Origin: Terriglobia bacterium
GTDB taxonomy: Bacteria; Acidobacteriota; Terriglobia; JAJPHL01
Reading direction: 5' to 3'
NCBI GenBank assembly: GCA_021325275.1
Contig: JAJPHL010000018.1
Span: forward strand, 1-62,409
Length of the DNA: 62,409 nucleotides
Shown: positions 37,364 through 46,158 of the stretch, one piece after another
Position numbering within the stretch: position 1 is the stretch's first letter
Layout of the letters: each line of letters opens with the position of its first letter
Translations under genes and position numbers: made by a program
The notes under the pieces: generated by a model
Told to the model about the DNA's origin: nothing
The model's database searches: none
What the model saw: the letters and a program-made list of their open reading frames with translations, nothing else

Positions 37364-38770
37364 ATGAAAATGCCACCTCGTTTGATGTGTGTCGTGTTGT
37401 TGGGCGTATCGTTGTTCGCATCGGCGCAAGATCAGCCGCCGCAGTCCGCGCCGCCAGGCGCGACGGGCGCAACACAGGCGCAAGGCAGGACCAGCCAGCG
37501 CGCCGCCGACATCGGTTACGACGCGCTCGTCGCGCGCCTCGATAATCGCGATCCCGTGGTGCGCCGCGAAGCTTGCAAGAAACTCGGTGAACTCGGCGAC
37601 CGCCGCGCGACCGAGCCGCTGAGCCGCATGGTGCGCGATCTCGACGAAGAGACGCGCTACCGCGCCGTCGAGGCGCTCGGCGGAATGCTCGACCGCAAGG
37701 CGATCCCGGCGTTTTCCGATGCCACGCGCGATCCCTCGCGCCGCGTGAAATTGTCGGCCATCGAAGGAATCGTGACGCTTTACGCCACGCCGCCCTCGAG
37801 CTCCAACAGTTTGACCGCGCCGATCACCAACGCATTTCATCACGCCATCGATTTGTTCCGCCAAGCGCCCGACGATTTGATCGTGCCGCCGGGAACGCCC
37901 GTCGATCCCGGCGCGATCGCCGCGCTGGGCGCGGCGGTGGGCGATCCCGACGACGAAACCGCGCGCTCGGCCGCGCGCGCCGCGGGAGTTTTACGCGGAA
38001 CGGGCGCGGTGCCGGCGATGTCGCAAGTTTTATTTCACGCGCCTCCATCGGTGAAGATCGAAATCATGAAGGCGTTTCAGAAAATTCGCGACCCCCGCGC
38101 GATCCCCGATGTGGCGCGTTTGCTGAAGTCGAACGACAAAGGCACGCGCGCGCAAGCGTGCTACACGCTCGGACTTCTCGGCGCCAAGGATCAAATTGGT
38201 CCGCTGCAAAAGGTTTATCAAGAGGATCGCGACAAAGACGTGCGTCACAGCGCGTTTGAAGCGATTTCCTTGATGCCCGAGCCGCAGCACGCCGAGTGGT
38301 TCTTGAAATTCCTCGACGATCCCGACGATCGCATGCGCGAATTCGCCGCCGACGGGTTGGGGCGCGTGCCGAATTCGGCCCTGCCCGCGGGCGCGGTGGA
38401 AAAAATCGCCACGCGGCGCGCCGGGGAGAAGCGCGAGCGCGTAAAACTGGCGCTGGCGTTTGCGCTGGCCGCGCATGGAGAAGACGGGATGCTCGCGGAG
38501 TTGATGCAGTCGCTCGATTCCACGCTGCATCGCCAGTACGGCATCGCGTATCTCACCGAACTCGGGCGCGACGCCACGCGTTTGCCGAAGTTTTATCCTT
38601 ACTTGAAATCCGAGAAGACCGATATTCGCCGCTACTTGTGCGAAGTGCTCGCGGCGATCGCCAATCCCGCAGCCCTGGAGTACGTGCGTCCGCTGATCCA
38701 CGATTCCAAAGACGATGTGATCACCGAAGCGATCCGCACGGTGCAGGTTCTCGAGCGGTATCAAAAATAG
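37364..38770 (+). CDS. Exported HEAT-repeat protein
   Basis: A 468-residue protein with signal peptide (1-21, ending SLFASAQ), a Gln/Pro/Ala-rich linker, then a solenoid of about eight HEAT/PBS-lyase-type repeats. Examples are VRREACKKLGELGDRRATEPL, TRYRAVEALGGML, ARSAARAAGVLRGTGAVPAM, GTRAQACYTLGLLGAKDQIG, VRHSAFEAISLMPEPQHAEW and MREFAADGLGRVP. Such proteins act as periplasmic scaffolds; no partner is indicated. It ends just before a dispersed inverted repeat and is convergent with the APC transporter gene. Confidence 0.9.
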   Translation: MKMPPRLMCVVLLGVSLFASAQDQPPQSAPPGATGATQAQGRTSQRAADIGYDALVARLDNRDPVVRREACKKLGELGDRRATEPLSRMVRDLDEETRYRAVEALGGMLDRKAIPAFSDATRDPSRRVKLSAIEGIVTLYATPPSSSNSLTAPITNAFHHAIDLFRQAPDDLIVPPGTPVDPGAIAALGAAVGDPDDETARSAARAAGVLRGTGAVPAMSQVLFHAPPSVKIEIMKAFQKIRDPRAIPDVARLLKSNDKGTRAQACYTLGLLGAKDQIGPLQKVYQEDRDKDVRHSAFEAISLMPEPQHAEWFLKFLDDPDDRMREFAADGLGRVPNSALPAGAVEKIATRRAGEKRERVKLALAFALAAHGEDGMLAELMQSLDSTLHRQYGIAYLTELGRDATRLPKFYPYLKSEKTDIRRYLCEVLAAIANPAALEYVRPLIHDSKDDVITEAIRTVQVLERYQK

Positions 38771-38775
38771 ACCTC

Positions 38776-38847
38776 ACCGCGGATGAACGCAGAAGAACTC
38801 GGACAGGGCACGATTTATCTGCGTTCATCTGCGTTTATCTGCGGTAA
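38776..38847. repeat. Dispersed inverted repeat between convergent genes
   Basis: Left arm ACCGCGGATGAACGCAGA (from 38776) pairs imperfectly with the right arm, which is made of TCTGCGTTCATC and TCTGCGTTTATC units and ends in GCGGT at 38845. Same family as 11368-11452. The right arm includes the stop codon of the APC transporter gene (38835-38837). Likely bidirectional terminator. Confidence 0.75.
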
Positions 38848-40142
38848 GGTTTTCTTCGACCCCACAGCCAATTCGCCACCGCGACCGCCGACACTCCCGC
38901 GATGATCGCGATTTCCGTGCGTCCCAAGCGGAAAATCATCGCCACGCAAAAGAGCAATCCGATTCCCGCGAAAATCAGTCCACCTTTCATTCGAAACGCC
39001 GGGCGATCCGGTTGGCGGCGGCGTAACACGGGAAGCGCGATGCAAATGGCGCTGTAGATAAACAATCGCCCGACGGCGCTCAGCGACGCGTTCCAGCGAA
39101 AATCGTTCACGGCGGCGAGCGCCCACACCAGCGACGAGTAAATCACAATCGCCAACCATGGCGTGCGGAATCGCGGATGCACGGCCGTGAGAAATCTTGG
39201 GAAGTCGCCACCGTCGGCCAGAGCAAAAATGAGTCGCGGCGTGTTCAGCACCGACGACGTGATGTTGCCGCCGACGGAAATCAACGCGCCGAGCGCCATG
39301 AAGGCGGCCGCGCGCGGGCCGGCGATGATTCCCGCGGCGTCGGCCAGCGGTCGCGGGCTGAGCGACCCGCTGGGCAGGACGGCCTGCGCGACGATTTGAT
39401 TCAATAGGTAGATGGATGCCGCGGCGGCGAGCGCCGTGAAGAGGGCGAAGGGTACGTCGCGCCGGGAGTTTTTGGTTTCGCCTTGCGCCATGAGCGCGCC
39501 TTCGAATCCGCCGAACGCGAAAACCAGCAGCAGGATCGCCTCGTCCCACTTGACGGCCGGCGCCGTGCCGTGGGGAAGTTGCGCGCTGCCTCCGTTGTGC
39601 GCGGCCAGGAAAAAAACTCCCACTCCGATGAACAACAGCAGCGGAACCAGTTTGGCCGCCGCGAAGAAATTGCTGAGCTGCGCGCCGCCGCCGACGCCGC
39701 GAATGTTGATCGCCGCGATTCCGCCGATGATCAGCGTGAGCACCAGGAGCCTCGCGGCGCCGCCGCCGGCGGGCTTCCAGAATTGCGCCATGTAGAGGAG
39801 AAAAACGTTGGCGTTCGCGGCGGACCCGGTGAGTCGCACGAGCCACGCGAGCCAGCCGATCTCGACGCCGGCGAATCTTCCGAAAGCCTCGCGCGCGTAG
39901 AGGTAGGGACCGCCCGCTTGATCGAATTGCGACGCCACTTCCGCGGTAGCCGCCATGATGGCGCCGATTCCGGCGGCGGCCACGATGTACGCGACGGGCG
40001 CCCACCATCCGAGGAGCGCGGAAATGTCGGTCGGAAGTTTGAACACGCCTGATCCGATGATCAGGTTGAGCACCAGCGTGAAGAGACTCCAGCGGCCGAT
40101 GGCGCGGACCAGTGGTGTCGATTTCGCAGACAACGGCATCAC
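38835..40142 (-). CDS. APC family amino acid permease
   Basis: A 435-residue transporter of the amino acid-polyamine-organocation superfamily with 12 predicted membrane helices. The first half-helix has the substrate-site motif LNLIIGSGVFKLP, followed by AGGPYLYAREAFG and GFEGALMAQGETKN. Starts at 40142 or 40139 are equivalent. Substrate probably an amino acid; specificity cannot be read. The last residues (Tyr-Arg-Arg-stop) are encoded by an intergenic repeat. The gene lies just upstream of, and pointing away from, the tRNA-Ser gene. Confidence 0.92.
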   Translation of the reverse strand: MMPLSAKSTPLVRAIGRWSLFTLVLNLIIGSGVFKLPTDISALLGWWAPVAYIVAAAGIGAIMAATAEVASQFDQAGGPYLYAREAFGRFAGVEIGWLAWLVRLTGSAANANVFLLYMAQFWKPAGGGAARLLVLTLIIGGIAAINIRGVGGGAQLSNFFAAAKLVPLLLFIGVGVFFLAAHNGGSAQLPHGTAPAVKWDEAILLLVFAFGGFEGALMAQGETKNSRRDVPFALFTALAAAASIYLLNQIVAQAVLPSGSLSPRPLADAAGIIAGPRAAAFMALGALISVGGNITSSVLNTPRLIFALADGGDFPRFLTAVHPRFRTPWLAIVIYSSLVWALAAVNDFRWNASLSAVGRLFIYSAICIALPVLRRRQPDRPAFRMKGGLIFAGIGLLFCVAMIFRLGRTEIAIIAGVSAVAVANWLWGRRKPYRR

Positions 40143-40202
40143 GACAGGTTGTCACAATTCTGCAGGAATCGGCTATACTTGAAAAGTTAGCAAGCCCGCA
40201 AC

Positions 40203-40299
<97 letters not shown>

Positions 40300-40444
40300 T
40301 TCTAGAGTCTCCTGAGCAGTAATTTTGATTCCAGCGTAACTAACCCTCTTGCTTGGAGCGCTCTCGGGAAGCTATTCTCCCAGTTTTCATCCAAAACTAA
40401 CCCAAGACTGGACTGTAGGTGCGCTATCGAGATCAATTTGGCGC

Positions 40445-42325
40445 TCACTCTGTCCGGATCTCAATCACAGCAACCGTATGGGCGTCCAAGTCCACAGCAA
40501 GATCCTTCGCGTAAACGAGCGGTCGCGTGACCGGCGCAATGGCATTTGGATTCTCGAGTGATGCGGAGTCCTTTAGCCCGGCACTGATCGTGTACAGCTT
40601 CGCTACAGCCTTCGCGGGAACGCCCGATCCCTGTAGTCGCACAAGCAAGGCGTTCTGTTCCGCTCCGTAGTTGACGGCCTTGATTACGATCCGCCGGCCG
40701 TCGGCGCTTCGCGTGGCTATGGCATCCACCGTACCGGGCATCCAGTCCTCGGGCTTCGTGGTCGAGATCTCATCGAACAGCACTTTCCGGTCGGGAACAT
40801 CCCGGAAGGCGCCGCTGGTGGAGGCCAAATACCGTTCCGCATAGTGCTGGCGAAAGAGCCTTTCCACTGGGTAGGCCGAACCAGGGAACCAGGAGACGTG
40901 GTCGTGATAGATGAGCGATGTCCATGTAGGATCGTCCGTGGTGTTCCGCATGAGCAGGGCCGGGCAACTCATGGTCAAGCCCGGACTGAGCTCTTCGTAG
41001 AGAATCAGACTGCCGGCCGCATGGAGTCCGGCCCGCCAATCGTAGGTGCGTGATAAGTTCCACTCCAAGACGCCGATCTCGATCTTCGGATGCGCCGAAG
41101 TCCGAATGTAATCCCGCAGCTTCGAGAGAGAATCGCGGATGCGCCTCAGACCGGTCTCGAAGTGCTCAGGCTCGTACTCGTAGTTGTGAACTCCCAGGAC
41201 GTCGAAGTTCTTTCCGGCAAGATCGATGACCTTCTGGCTCCAGACCATGTCGTTGGACCGCTTCTGTCCACACGCCACGATTCGTGCGTGGGGAACGATG
41301 GCGCGCAACCGGCTGCCGTAAGTGTTCACAATTTCGGAATACCTCTCCGGCGTGAAGCCGTTGTTCATGGGCTCGTTGTCAATCTGGAAACACCGGGCAC
41401 CGTAGGGCTCGGGATGCCCGTTGGACGCGCGCAGGCGGCCCCATTTCGTGGTCGGCGGATCATTCAGGTAGTGAACCCAGTCTATGGCGTCCTGAACCTG
41501 CTCGGAATCTGTTCCGGGCGCCGCCAATACGATAAGCGGCTCGGTGTTCAGCTTCCCGCAAAGAGCCATAAACTCCTCAGTACCGAAACCGTAGTAATCC
41601 GAGTAGCCGCCCCAAACCATGTTGGGATGGTATCGGCGCGAGACAAGGGGGCCGATGCCGTCCTTCCACTTGTAGGTGGAAGCAAACGAGCCTCCAGGCC
41701 AACGGATAAACGGCGGAGCGAGATCTCGCAAAGCCTGCAGCAGGTCGGGACGGAGCATGCCTTCGCGACGGACATCCGCGCGCATTAGAGAGACGAAGTC
41801 GAGCAGTAGCGTTCCACTGCCCGACGCGACGATTTCCACTAGCGCCTGGGTGTCCCGCACGGCACTGGAGAAGGAATAGGGGACTTCCTGCCAGCCGGTG
41901 CCGTTGAGCGCAAGGGGAACCGACGCAATCGCGTCGCCCTTGGAGCTTACAACTCGAAGCGTCATCTGCGGCGAGCCTTGCTCGCGTCTGACCCACAGCG
42001 AGCCGTCGTACTCCCGCCCCGCATCGACGTAGAGTCGGCCTTGCCGGATCCCAGCACGGCCTCCATCGACGCGGAGTCGCACGCTCTTCTTTCCGTTCTT
42101 AAACTCCACGTCCGCGAGCTCGACGCTGCCGCGGTCCGCGAACGATCGCCAGTAGGTTTTGAAATCCTCACCCTCGAATCCGCAGCCTTGAATCTGTTCG
42201 GCGAACAGCCCGTCCTCCACAGAATGGTTGATGTGCTCGAGGAAGTGCCCATAGATCCGGCGGTCGATGGGAGCCGTGACGCGGTCCGTATCGACGAGCA
42301 GCACGGCGACTCTCGGCGGCCCCAC
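40445..42325 (-). CDS. GH51 alpha-L-arabinofuranosidase
   Basis: Removes arabinofuranosyl side chains from arabinoxylan and arabinan. The 626-residue frame has the GH51 opening RRIYGHFLEHINHSVEDGLFAE split at residues 22-43, PPFIRWPGGSFAS, WGGYSDYYGFGTEEFMALC, acid/base Glu318 in FQIDNEPM, and nucleophile Glu421 in IGVLEWN, then a C-terminal beta-sandwich. The translated start is a GTG at 42325 with no signal sequence. A Tat signal peptide lies directly upstream in another frame (42364-42420), so the intact gene probably began at 42420 and suffered a one-base indel. As it stands the enzyme would stay in the cytoplasm or not be made. Last gene of the minus-strand hydrolase run. Confidence 0.9.
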   Translation of the reverse strand: MGPPRVAVLLVDTDRVTAPIDRRIYGHFLEHINHSVEDGLFAEQIQGCGFEGEDFKTYWRSFADRGSVELADVEFKNGKKSVRLRVDGGRAGIRQGRLYVDAGREYDGSLWVRREQGSPQMTLRVVSSKGDAIASVPLALNGTGWQEVPYSFSSAVRDTQALVEIVASGSGTLLLDFVSLMRADVRREGMLRPDLLQALRDLAPPFIRWPGGSFASTYKWKDGIGPLVSRRYHPNMVWGGYSDYYGFGTEEFMALCGKLNTEPLIVLAAPGTDSEQVQDAIDWVHYLNDPPTTKWGRLRASNGHPEPYGARCFQIDNEPMNNGFTPERYSEIVNTYGSRLRAIVPHARIVACGQKRSNDMVWSQKVIDLAGKNFDVLGVHNYEYEPEHFETGLRRIRDSLSKLRDYIRTSAHPKIEIGVLEWNLSRTYDWRAGLHAAGSLILYEELSPGLTMSCPALLMRNTTDDPTWTSLIYHDHVSWFPGSAYPVERLFRQHYAERYLASTSGAFRDVPDRKVLFDEISTTKPEDWMPGTVDAIATRSADGRRIVIKAVNYGAEQNALLVRLQGSGVPAKAVAKLYTISAGLKDSASLENPNAIAPVTRPLVYAKDLAVDLDAHTVAVIEIRTE

Positions 42326-42363
42326 AGCCGGAGCGGCGCTGGAAAAAAATCGACTCGACGCGA

Positions 42364-42420
42364 CTAGACGCCCGCGGCGCCGGCTGCGATCGAACCTATG
42401 AGAAAGGCGCGTCTATTCAT
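42364..42420 (-). pseudogene. Orphaned Tat signal peptide of the GH51 gene
   Basis: From the ATG at 42420 the frame reads MNRRAFLIGSIAAGAAGV and then meets TAG at 42364-42366. Shifting one base gives VASSRFFSSAAPAVGPPRV, which runs into the GH51 frame. The ATG lies 10 bp after the xylanase stop and has GGA just upstream. So the signal and the enzyme were one protein before a single-base change near 42366. Confidence 0.75.
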
Positions 42421-42430
42421 TCCAGCACGT

Positions 42431-44278
42431 TCATTCCAGGACGCACTCGACTGTTGCGCCTTGCTTGGGAAGACTGGCGCGTATTGTCTTCGACTTGTCG
42501 CCGCTCTTGATTTCGATTTCGTAATCGCCTAGGAAACCGTGGGTTGTGAAAGCACCCGACGCCGCAGTCTTCCCATCCGCATTCGTCCACCATCGCTTGA
42601 AGACGAGGTCTTGGTACACTTCACCGTTCGGCTTCAGCGACCAGTCGCGCCGGAACATCGCGCCCCTCGGTTTCCAATGGGCGCCCTCCCAGAAGCCCCA
42701 CATCAGGAACGCCTTCACGGAAGGCTGGCTGAAAGCGGCGGTCATAAAGTCGCGAGTGTAATCGCGCTGCGTGGCTTCATCGGAAGTATCGATGTCGAAT
42801 TCGGTGATTTCCAATTCCTTGCCGAACGCCGCAAAACGATCGAACCGTTTCATCAGTTCGTCGATCGGCGTGACGCGCGCGGGGAAATGGGATTGCAGCC
42901 CGATTCCGTCGACAGGCGCTCGCTCGTCGATCAGGTACTGAATGGTCGCGGCGTAGTCGTCCTGGTGCGCCTTGTCCTCGCCTTCGAGGATGTTGAAGTC
43001 GTTGATGTACAGCTTCGCTGCCGGATCGCCGGCGCGCGCCGCGTTGAACCAATCCACCATGGCGTGGCGGCCGAGAATATCCATGAAATCGTGATTGGTG
43101 AACGTTTCGTTGATCACGTCCCAGTCGACGAGCCGTCCACGGAACGCGGCTGTCGTCTCGGCGATGTGGTCGGTAATGACCTTAGCCAGTGCGGCGGGGT
43201 CGCCCTTGGCGTCCTGCGCGTCTTTCACGTTTGTGTTGTTCCAAGACGGCCACACCAAGTTGTGACCGCGGACATTCAGCCCGCTCTCTCGCAGCCAGTC
43301 CACGGCGGCCAGCGTCGATGGTCGAGATTCCACGCGGGACCACTGCGGCCATTTCATTTCGTTTTCCATCACCGCGAAATTGAATAGCCGAACGATCTCC
43401 TGTTTGTATTTCGCCAGATTCTCCGCGCTCAGTCGCTGGCTCGAAAGGGCGGTCGCGTTGACCGCCGTGCCGAAGAGAAACGCGTGTTTGCGCATCCGGA
43501 CCGCCACCTGCGCTCCCCGAACCGGCCGGCCGGCTTTGTCTTTCACGATGACGGTGAGATCGCCTTTGCGAATCTTCTCGATCCGCGCTTCGGCGGCATT
43601 GCGCCAGGCGGCGTTCGGCTCGTCGCCCTGGTATCCGAGCTTGGTGAACGGCAGGTCGGCGACTTTCTTGTCCGTTCCGTAATCGATGAGCTCGATACCG
43701 CCGATCTCTACGATCTGCTCTCGCATTCCGAGCGTGAAGAAAACTTCGGCCTCTCCCTTTTCATAAGCCCGCGCCAGTGCGAAGGGGAATTGCACCTTTT
43801 TCCATGACGCGCCGGCGATGGCCGCGGCATTCAGCGCCGGGCCGAAGAACCCTCCTCTTCCACGTCCCGGTCCGGGCGCGCCGGTGGCTCCTGCTGCCTG
43901 CGGTGGCGGTCCGCCACCGCCTACCAGCGTCGTGCGGAATCCTGCGTCGAGCGTGGCTTCTCGTGCCGCGCCGGATCGCATCCAAAAAGAAATCATCAGG
44001 ACGTCACCGCTGGCCGTCGCGGCTGCCGTCGGTGCGGAGATCTGCACGTCGGTGGACCGTTGCGGTTTTGGGCTCACTTCAATGCGAAGGGCGCTCGAGA
44101 ACGGCTGGCCTCTTACAGCCACCGAGGACATCTTTGCAAACTCCCCGGCAGCGCTGCTCAACGTAAATGCGGACGCGGAGTCCGCCGGCAGAAGTGTCGT
44201 TGCTCCCGTTTGGGCATGTGCCGCGCAGGTGATGGCAGCGAATCCGGCGCTCAGGATGGCAGTTCGTAATCGATTCAT
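42431..44278 (-). CDS. GH10 endo-1,4-beta-xylanase with N-terminal binding-type domain
   Basis: Hydrolyses the xylan backbone. The 615-residue protein has a signal peptide (1-22), an N-terminal beta-sandwich like carbohydrate-binding modules (about 25-205) interrupted by a Gly/Pro/Arg-rich stretch at 120-146, then the GH10 TIM barrel (about 230-580). Catalytic acid/base Glu391 is in DWDVINETF and nucleophile Glu493 in EITEFDID. RGHNLVWPSW and FAVMENEMKW are also typical. Start ATG overlaps the stop of the preceding small gene (ATGA). GH51 follows after 10 bp. Confidence 0.95.
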   Translation of the reverse strand: MNRLRTAILSAGFAAITCAAHAQTGATTLLPADSASAFTLSSAAGEFAKMSSVAVRGQPFSSALRIEVSPKPQRSTDVQISAPTAAATASGDVLMISFWMRSGAAREATLDAGFRTTLVGGGGPPPQAAGATGAPGPGRGRGGFFGPALNAAAIAGASWKKVQFPFALARAYEKGEAEVFFTLGMREQIVEIGGIELIDYGTDKKVADLPFTKLGYQGDEPNAAWRNAAEARIEKIRKGDLTVIVKDKAGRPVRGAQVAVRMRKHAFLFGTAVNATALSSQRLSAENLAKYKQEIVRLFNFAVMENEMKWPQWSRVESRPSTLAAVDWLRESGLNVRGHNLVWPSWNNTNVKDAQDAKGDPAALAKVITDHIAETTAAFRGRLVDWDVINETFTNHDFMDILGRHAMVDWFNAARAGDPAAKLYINDFNILEGEDKAHQDDYAATIQYLIDERAPVDGIGLQSHFPARVTPIDELMKRFDRFAAFGKELEITEFDIDTSDEATQRDYTRDFMTAAFSQPSVKAFLMWGFWEGAHWKPRGAMFRRDWSLKPNGEVYQDLVFKRWWTNADGKTAASGAFTTHGFLGDYEIEIKSGDKSKTIRASLPKQGATVECVLE

Positions 44279-44835
44279 GAGATGGGTGTGAAACGGAGTT
44301 CATCCGCCGCGAGAAATTCGCCTTCTCTCGGACCGGAGAACTCGATATATGCGATGCGCGCGGCGTTTACTGTCAGCGCAAAGATGGGCACGGGATCACT
44401 TGGCGCTTTCCGCGCGGGAGCGGATGCGAGACTGGCGCGGTCCACTAACTTGCCGTCTTGGTCGAATGCCTCAAGCACAGCCGGCACTCCGGTCGAACCC
44501 CACAGGGAGACTGTGACGGAACGAACGGGCGTGGGAAACGTTGCTCGCACGGGAATCGGCTCGGTGGCCATCGCGCAGAGAATGCCTTTCCGTCCCGTTG
44601 AAAGATGCGTGAAAAACATCAACAGGCCCTTGGCCTTGGATTGCCGCGGCTCATGCGCGAGGCGGAATGTGACTCCTTTTTCCACCCACTCCGGAAAGCG
44701 ATTTGCCTTGTCACCCTCGGAAAATGCAACGCCCTTCGCAAAATCGACCACCACCTGTTCCGCAGCCGCCGCGCCTGTCGTCATTGCAAAAAACGCCACG
44801 AAGGCGGCCAATTTGGTGATCGTGCGCCGGCTCAT
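44275..44835 (-). CDS. Exported beta-sandwich protein of unknown function
   Basis: A 186-residue protein with signal peptide (about 1-25, ending GAAAA). The rest looks all-beta: [50 protein letters not shown] and [22 protein letters not shown]. This pattern resembles PEP-CTERM-type or carbohydrate-binding beta-sandwiches. It overlaps both neighbours by 4 bp (ATGA), between the DUF1552 gene and the xylanase gene, so it belongs to the operon. A binding role is a guess. Confidence 0.75.
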   Translation of the reverse strand: MSRRTITKLAAFVAFFAMTTGAAAAEQVVVDFAKGVAFSEGDKANRFPEWVEKGVTFRLAHEPRQSKAKGLLMFFTHLSTGRKGILCAMATEPIPVRATFPTPVRSVTVSLWGSTGVPAVLEAFDQDGKLVDRASLASAPARKAPSDPVPIFALTVNAARIAYIEFSGPREGEFLAADELRFTPIS

Positions 44836-46136
44836 GATTTCGTTATTTCCAAACCGGACATCGTGCCGGTAGACGAAGCGAATCTGTCTGTTTCGATTCC
44901 CACACGTTGCAGCATGGAAACGAAAAGATTCGGCAGCGGGTAGTTCTGCGCGCGGTCGAAGGCCAAGTGTCCGGCGTGGTGGAAACCGCCGCCGGCGAAA
45001 ATCGTTGGCATATTGGTGGTGGAGTGCGCATTGGCGTCGCCGAGATTTGAGCCGTAAAGGATCATCGTTCGGTCCAACAAGGTGTCGCCATTTTCCTGCA
45101 CGCTCTTTAGGCCCTTGAACAGATCCGCCAACAAGCGCATGTGCCACGTGTCGATGATGCGAAGCTGCGCCAGCTTCGCCTCCGATTTTCCGTGATGCGA
45201 AAGATTGTGGTAGCCGTCGCTGAGCGTCGCGCCGGCAATCTCGACGACGGGCGTGCTGACGCTGTCGAGCATGAGCGTCACGGCGCGCGTGGAATCCGTC
45301 TCAAAGGCCAGCCGCACCAGGCTATACATCGCGGCGACCTTCGCCATGTACTGCGCGGGATTCGCCGGGTCCACCGGCTCGGGCTGGTTCACCACCGGTT
45401 TCGGTTTGCGCTCCCAGCCCTTGGATGCTTGCAGGCGTCCTTCCAAATCGCGCACGCTGGTGAAGTATTGGTCGAGCCTGGCGCGATCGCTGCTTCCAAC
45501 GCTACGCTCCAAGTCCCGTACTTGGTCGGATACCGCGTCGAGAATCGAACATCCCGTATCGAGATCGGCGATTTTTGCTTCCACTTCCATGGGACTGCCT
45601 TGGATAAACATCTGACGAAAGACCGCGGCCGCGCTTTGCTCGGGCGGAATCGCCACGCCGTTGCCTGTCCACGACAGCGAACGCGCGCCGGTGTTTACGG
45701 CAAGGGTGAGCGAAGGGAAACGCGTCTGATTGCCGATGCGCTCGGCGATGTATTGATCGAGAGAAATAGTATTTCGGAAAGAACCGCTGGCCGGATGCGG
45801 CGCTGCCGTCAAGAAGCTGACATCGGATGGATGACCGCCATCCACGTTGGGATGCGAGACCCCCGACAACACGGTGAAGTCCTTCCGATAATCCTGAAGA
45901 ACCTTCAGGTAGTTCGATGGCGTGTAATCGCGTCCGGCATCGGCCGGGAAAAACTCGCCCGGAAGCAGACCAAGATTATTGCAGATGCCGAACATGCGGC
46001 GCGGCACGGCCGCGGCCTGCGCCTGCGCCGCGGACGGCGCCATCGCGTTGAGCATCGGCAGCGAAAGGCCTACGCCAATTCCGCGAAGCAGCGCGCGCCG
46101 CGAAATGTAGGTTCGGGTCGGTCCGTTGGATTTCAA
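44832..46136 (-). CDS. DUF1552 domain exported protein
   Basis: A 434-residue protein with a twin-arginine-like N-terminus ([18 protein letters not shown], about 12-29). The DUF1552 domain occupies the rest, with [53 protein letters not shown] and [19 protein letters not shown]. The metal-rich His/Asp pattern resembles the alkaline-phosphatase/sulfatase-like fold found in the related DUF1501 family. These proteins almost always pair with a DUF1592 cytochrome-type protein, here the gene 22 bp upstream. Their chemistry is unknown. Confidence 0.9.
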   Translation of the reverse strand: MKSNGPTRTYISRRALLRGIGVGLSLPMLNAMAPSAAQAQAAAVPRRMFGICNNLGLLPGEFFPADAGRDYTPSNYLKVLQDYRKDFTVLSGVSHPNVDGGHPSDVSFLTAAPHPASGSFRNTISLDQYIAERIGNQTRFPSLTLAVNTGARSLSWTGNGVAIPPEQSAAAVFRQMFIQGSPMEVEAKIADLDTGCSILDAVSDQVRDLERSVGSSDRARLDQYFTSVRDLEGRLQASKGWERKPKPVVNQPEPVDPANPAQYMAKVAAMYSLVRLAFETDSTRAVTLMLDSVSTPVVEIAGATLSDGYHNLSHHGKSEAKLAQLRIIDTWHMRLLADLFKGLKSVQENGDTLLDRTMILYGSNLGDANAHSTTNMPTIFAGGGFHHAGHLAFDRAQNYPLPNLFVSMLQRVGIETDRFASSTGTMSGLEITKS

Positions 46137-46158
46137 GATACGCCTCGTTTCAGGTTCA

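Noticed and set aside
38815-40155. A 446-codon frame overlapping the APC transporter on the same strand
   Set aside because: It is an Arg-rich alternative frame with no membrane segments, while the 435-codon frame has 12 clear helices and family motifs.
40300-40444. Search for an integrase remnant beside the tRNA
   Set aside because: No frame in these 145 bases resembles a tyrosine recombinase; the island call rests on the repeats and gene content only.
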